In this document: positions 62,822 through 64,000 of the stretch, one piece after another
Position numbering within the stretch: the first letter of the stretch is position 1
Layout of the letters: every line of letters starts with the position of its first letter
Source of the DNA: JARRPM01 sp963977485
GTDB taxonomy: Bacteria > Pseudomonadota > Gammaproteobacteria > Pseudomonadales > Halieaceae
Assembly (NCBI GenBank): GCA_963977485.1
Contig: CAXBOW010000015.1
Span: forward strand, 55,893 to 119,892
Direction of reading: 5' to 3'
DNA length: 64,000 nt
Made by a program: the position numbers and the translations under genes
The notes under the pieces: generated by a model
Seen by the model: the letters and a program-made list of their open reading frames with translations, nothing else
What the model was told of the DNA's origin: nothing
Databases searched by the model: none

Positions 62822-62871
62822 TTCCACAACAAGATGGAAATGATCTCGAGAAGGGCTTTTGGTTTCAAGAA
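62822..62871. repeat. Direct repeat copy 2 (about 50 bp)
   Basis: Begins TTCCACAACAAGATGGAAAT. It differs from the copy at 62129 by about four substitutions and one insertion. It lies between the VPLPA-CTERM gene and the tRNA-Leu fragment. Confidence 0.75.
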
Positions 62872-62912
62872 CTTAATAAACCGGCGGATTTTACAAATAA
62901 TGCTGCTTTTAA

Positions 62913-62971
62913 TGGTGCCCGGGACCGGAATCGAACCGGTACAGCCGTTAAGCCGGGAGATTTTAAGTCTC
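62913..62971 (-). other. Displaced 3' fragment of tRNA-Leu(UAA), probable attachment site
   Basis: On the minus strand, GAGACTTAAAATCTCCCGG (anticodon arm, UAA), the variable arm, GGTTCGATTCC in the T arm and the CCA end match the 3' part of a bacterial tRNA-Leu. The 5' half (acceptor, D arm) is absent; what precedes is unrelated. This is what a tRNA-integrating element leaves at its far end, so the intact tRNA-Leu and integrase should lie to the right, outside the window. Confidence 0.8.
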
Positions 62972-63112
62972 ATATAGTACGCCTCTCCATAACGCTCCAT
63001 ATATAGCTATTAGCGAGTTATTCACTCGCTCAGTTTTGCCGCCGATGTACACCAAAATGTACACCACGGCAGGAAAGGCCGTTTGGGCCAATAACTTACT
63101 TGGAGAACTACA

Positions 63113-63448
63113 ATGGCACAGCAAAAATCGCAGCAAAAAGTAACCCACCTGCCCCAGGCAGGCGACACGAAAGCTCCAGCAAGCGAAGCCCAGTATCAAT
63201 GGGCAATGAGCACCATATCTAGCAGCGCCGACTGCGCCAGAAGCCTCTGTGTCGACTTGATGCAGGATATCCCGTTTGAGGCTGAGTCGGCGTCCGCCTT
63301 GCTTTTGGCGGTTGAGGTATTGCTGGAAAAGATCGGCTGTATCGCTGATCAGCATGCAGCGGGTCATGAAACCAAAGGTGGTTCCGCTGATTGGCTGCTG
63401 CCCCCAGCCTACCATAAGGCCGCCGAGGCCCAGGAGGCGACATCATGA
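63113..63448 (+). CDS. Small island protein, unknown (111 aa)
   Basis: 111 residues, starting MAQQKSQQKVTHLPQAGDTK with GGAG seven bases upstream. Helical, cysteine-containing (SADCARSLCVDLMQ), with an Ala/Glu-rich end. No family recognised. It starts a three-gene plus-strand run on the right-hand, island side of the tRNA-Leu fragment and overlaps the next gene by four bases. Confidence 0.6.
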   Translation: MAQQKSQQKVTHLPQAGDTKAPASEAQYQWAMSTISSSADCARSLCVDLMQDIPFEAESASALLLAVEVLLEKIGCIADQHAAGHETKGGSADWLLPPAYHKAAEAQEATS

Positions 63449-63612
63449 GAGAATCCAAAACACAAGATATCGTCATGCTGGTCGCTCTCTACCGATCACT
63501 GAATGATATCGACAGGCAAAGGATGTTCAATGCCGTCAAACACCTTCATCGACAACAGCAAAAGCCTTTGGATGTGCGCCAGCGCTACCTGGACATGAGC
63601 AGTGGGCACTGA
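63445..63612 (+). CDS. Small island protein, unknown (55 aa)
   Basis: 55 codons from ATG 63445, overlapping the previous stop as ATGA. Begins MRESKTQDIVMLVALYRSLN and continues with a basic helical stretch to MSSGH. Its TGA shares one base with the next ATG. It is too short for many gene finders, but the coupling on both sides supports it. Confidence 0.6.
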   Translation: MRESKTQDIVMLVALYRSLNDIDRQRMFNAVKHLHRQQQKPLDVRQRYLDMSSGH

Positions 63613-63860
63613 TGATTATGAAACTGTCGGCGGCCGTCATGGCCGCCTGCATTGCCTTTGCTAGCATCAACTACGCTTTGTCAGGTCGGCGCGATCCCTG
63701 TCGCGAAGCGATAGAGCTTTTGGTTCGATCAGGAGATCTGGCGAAAATGGCGATGGTAGGTCAACAGCAGAGGTTTTGGCAGGACGCTCCGTATAGCAAG
63801 ACAGCCAAGGCCTACGCCATGTGTAGGTTACAAGCCGCGCAGTCCGGAGGTCAGAAGTAG
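63612..63860 (+). CDS. Small island protein with N-terminal membrane/signal segment (82 aa)
   Basis: 82 residues, MIMKLSAAVMAACIAFASIN at the start giving one hydrophobic helix or signal peptide, followed by a soluble part with two cysteines (RDPCREAIELL, AMCRLQAAQ). Unknown family. Shares one base with the upstream gene's stop. Confidence 0.55.
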   Translation: MIMKLSAAVMAACIAFASINYALSGRRDPCREAIELLVRSGDLAKMAMVGQQQRFWQDAPYSKTAKAYAMCRLQAAQSGGQK

Positions 63861-64000
63861 CGGAGCAGGTCGATGAGCTGCGTATCCGATACTATTTGGA
63901 TGACTTTAACCAGCGCTCAATCAGTCGGTCGAAAGCTGTGTTAAATGTAATAGTCGCGACCTGATCTGACAGTTACCGGCTCGATAGCCGTACAGTTGTC

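Overview
The window reads as chromosomal DNA of a marine-type gammaproteobacterium, most likely near the Pseudomonadales/Cellvibrionales. This is inferred from gene order: clpP-clpX-lon-hupB-ppiD; yceD-rpmF ... fabD-fabG-acpP-fabF-pabC-mltG-tmk-holB-pilZ; rluC divergent from rne; and yccA followed by tusDCBE. A caa3-type oxidase, a BLUF photosensor, and IPTL-CTERM and VPLPA-CTERM sorted proteins also fit. I could not place it to genus.

Layout. 1-8.5 kb (minus strand) is the proteostasis block: ppiD (cut by the left edge), hupB, lon, clpX, clpP, tig, tRNA-Leu(UAG). 8.6-11.0 kb holds a cupin protein resembling class I mannose-6-phosphate isomerase and a GH84-type N-acetylglucosaminidase. 11.1-11.25 kb, on the plus strand, has a three-hairpin segment ending in a strong terminator, a good small-RNA candidate. 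11.3-19.7 kb (minus) is a long fatty-acid/cell-division operon, many genes joined by 4-bp start/stop overlaps; plsX is missing from its usual place between rpmF and fabD. A near-consensus sigma70 promoter sits directly on the yceD start codon. 19.85 kb has a 22-bp perfect palindrome resembling a parS site. 20-25 kb: HAD phosphatase, rluC, and divergent rne with a long leader.

25.1-34.1 kb is an integrative element in tRNA-Ser(UGA), bounded by a 63-bp duplication of the tRNA 3' end. It encodes a tyrosine integrase, a short AlpA-like regulator, a primase-polymerase/helicase fusion, a repeat-rich non-coding stretch that may be its origin, a run of small coupled genes of unknown function, and an AT-rich three-gene cassette (four-helix membrane protein, 43-residue single-helix microprotein, cytosolic protein perhaps of the DUF6414 group) with overlapping reading frames. 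That cassette is the best candidate for an undescribed system, perhaps defence cargo. The tRNA's original terminator now lies beyond the far end of the element.

34.3-40.0 kb (plus) is a caa3 cytochrome c oxidase operon led by a tetraheme cytochrome that joins an AdhB-like diheme part to two cytochrome c5-like domains. 40.0-44.1 kb (minus): FMN-dependent glutamate-synthase-like protein, PoxB-like enzyme, unknown protein. 44.4-49.0 kb (plus): yccA, tusDCBE, ybiB-like gene, trmA, phhB. 49.0-54.6 kb: HTH/possible nuclease protein, dimeric dUTPase, secreted and outer membrane proteins, MDR reductase, matrixin-like protease with sorting tail. 54.6-59.3 kb (minus): BLUF protein, rsuA- and truA-family genes, YkgJ-type protein, DUF3291-type protein, crotonase, flavodoxin-fold reductase. 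59.5-62.7 kb: a decayed GNAT region, a large acyltransferase-3/SGNH protein and a VPLPA-CTERM protein. A displaced tRNA-Leu(UAA) 3' fragment at 62.9 kb suggests that a second island starts there and runs past the right edge; its first three small coupled genes are visible.
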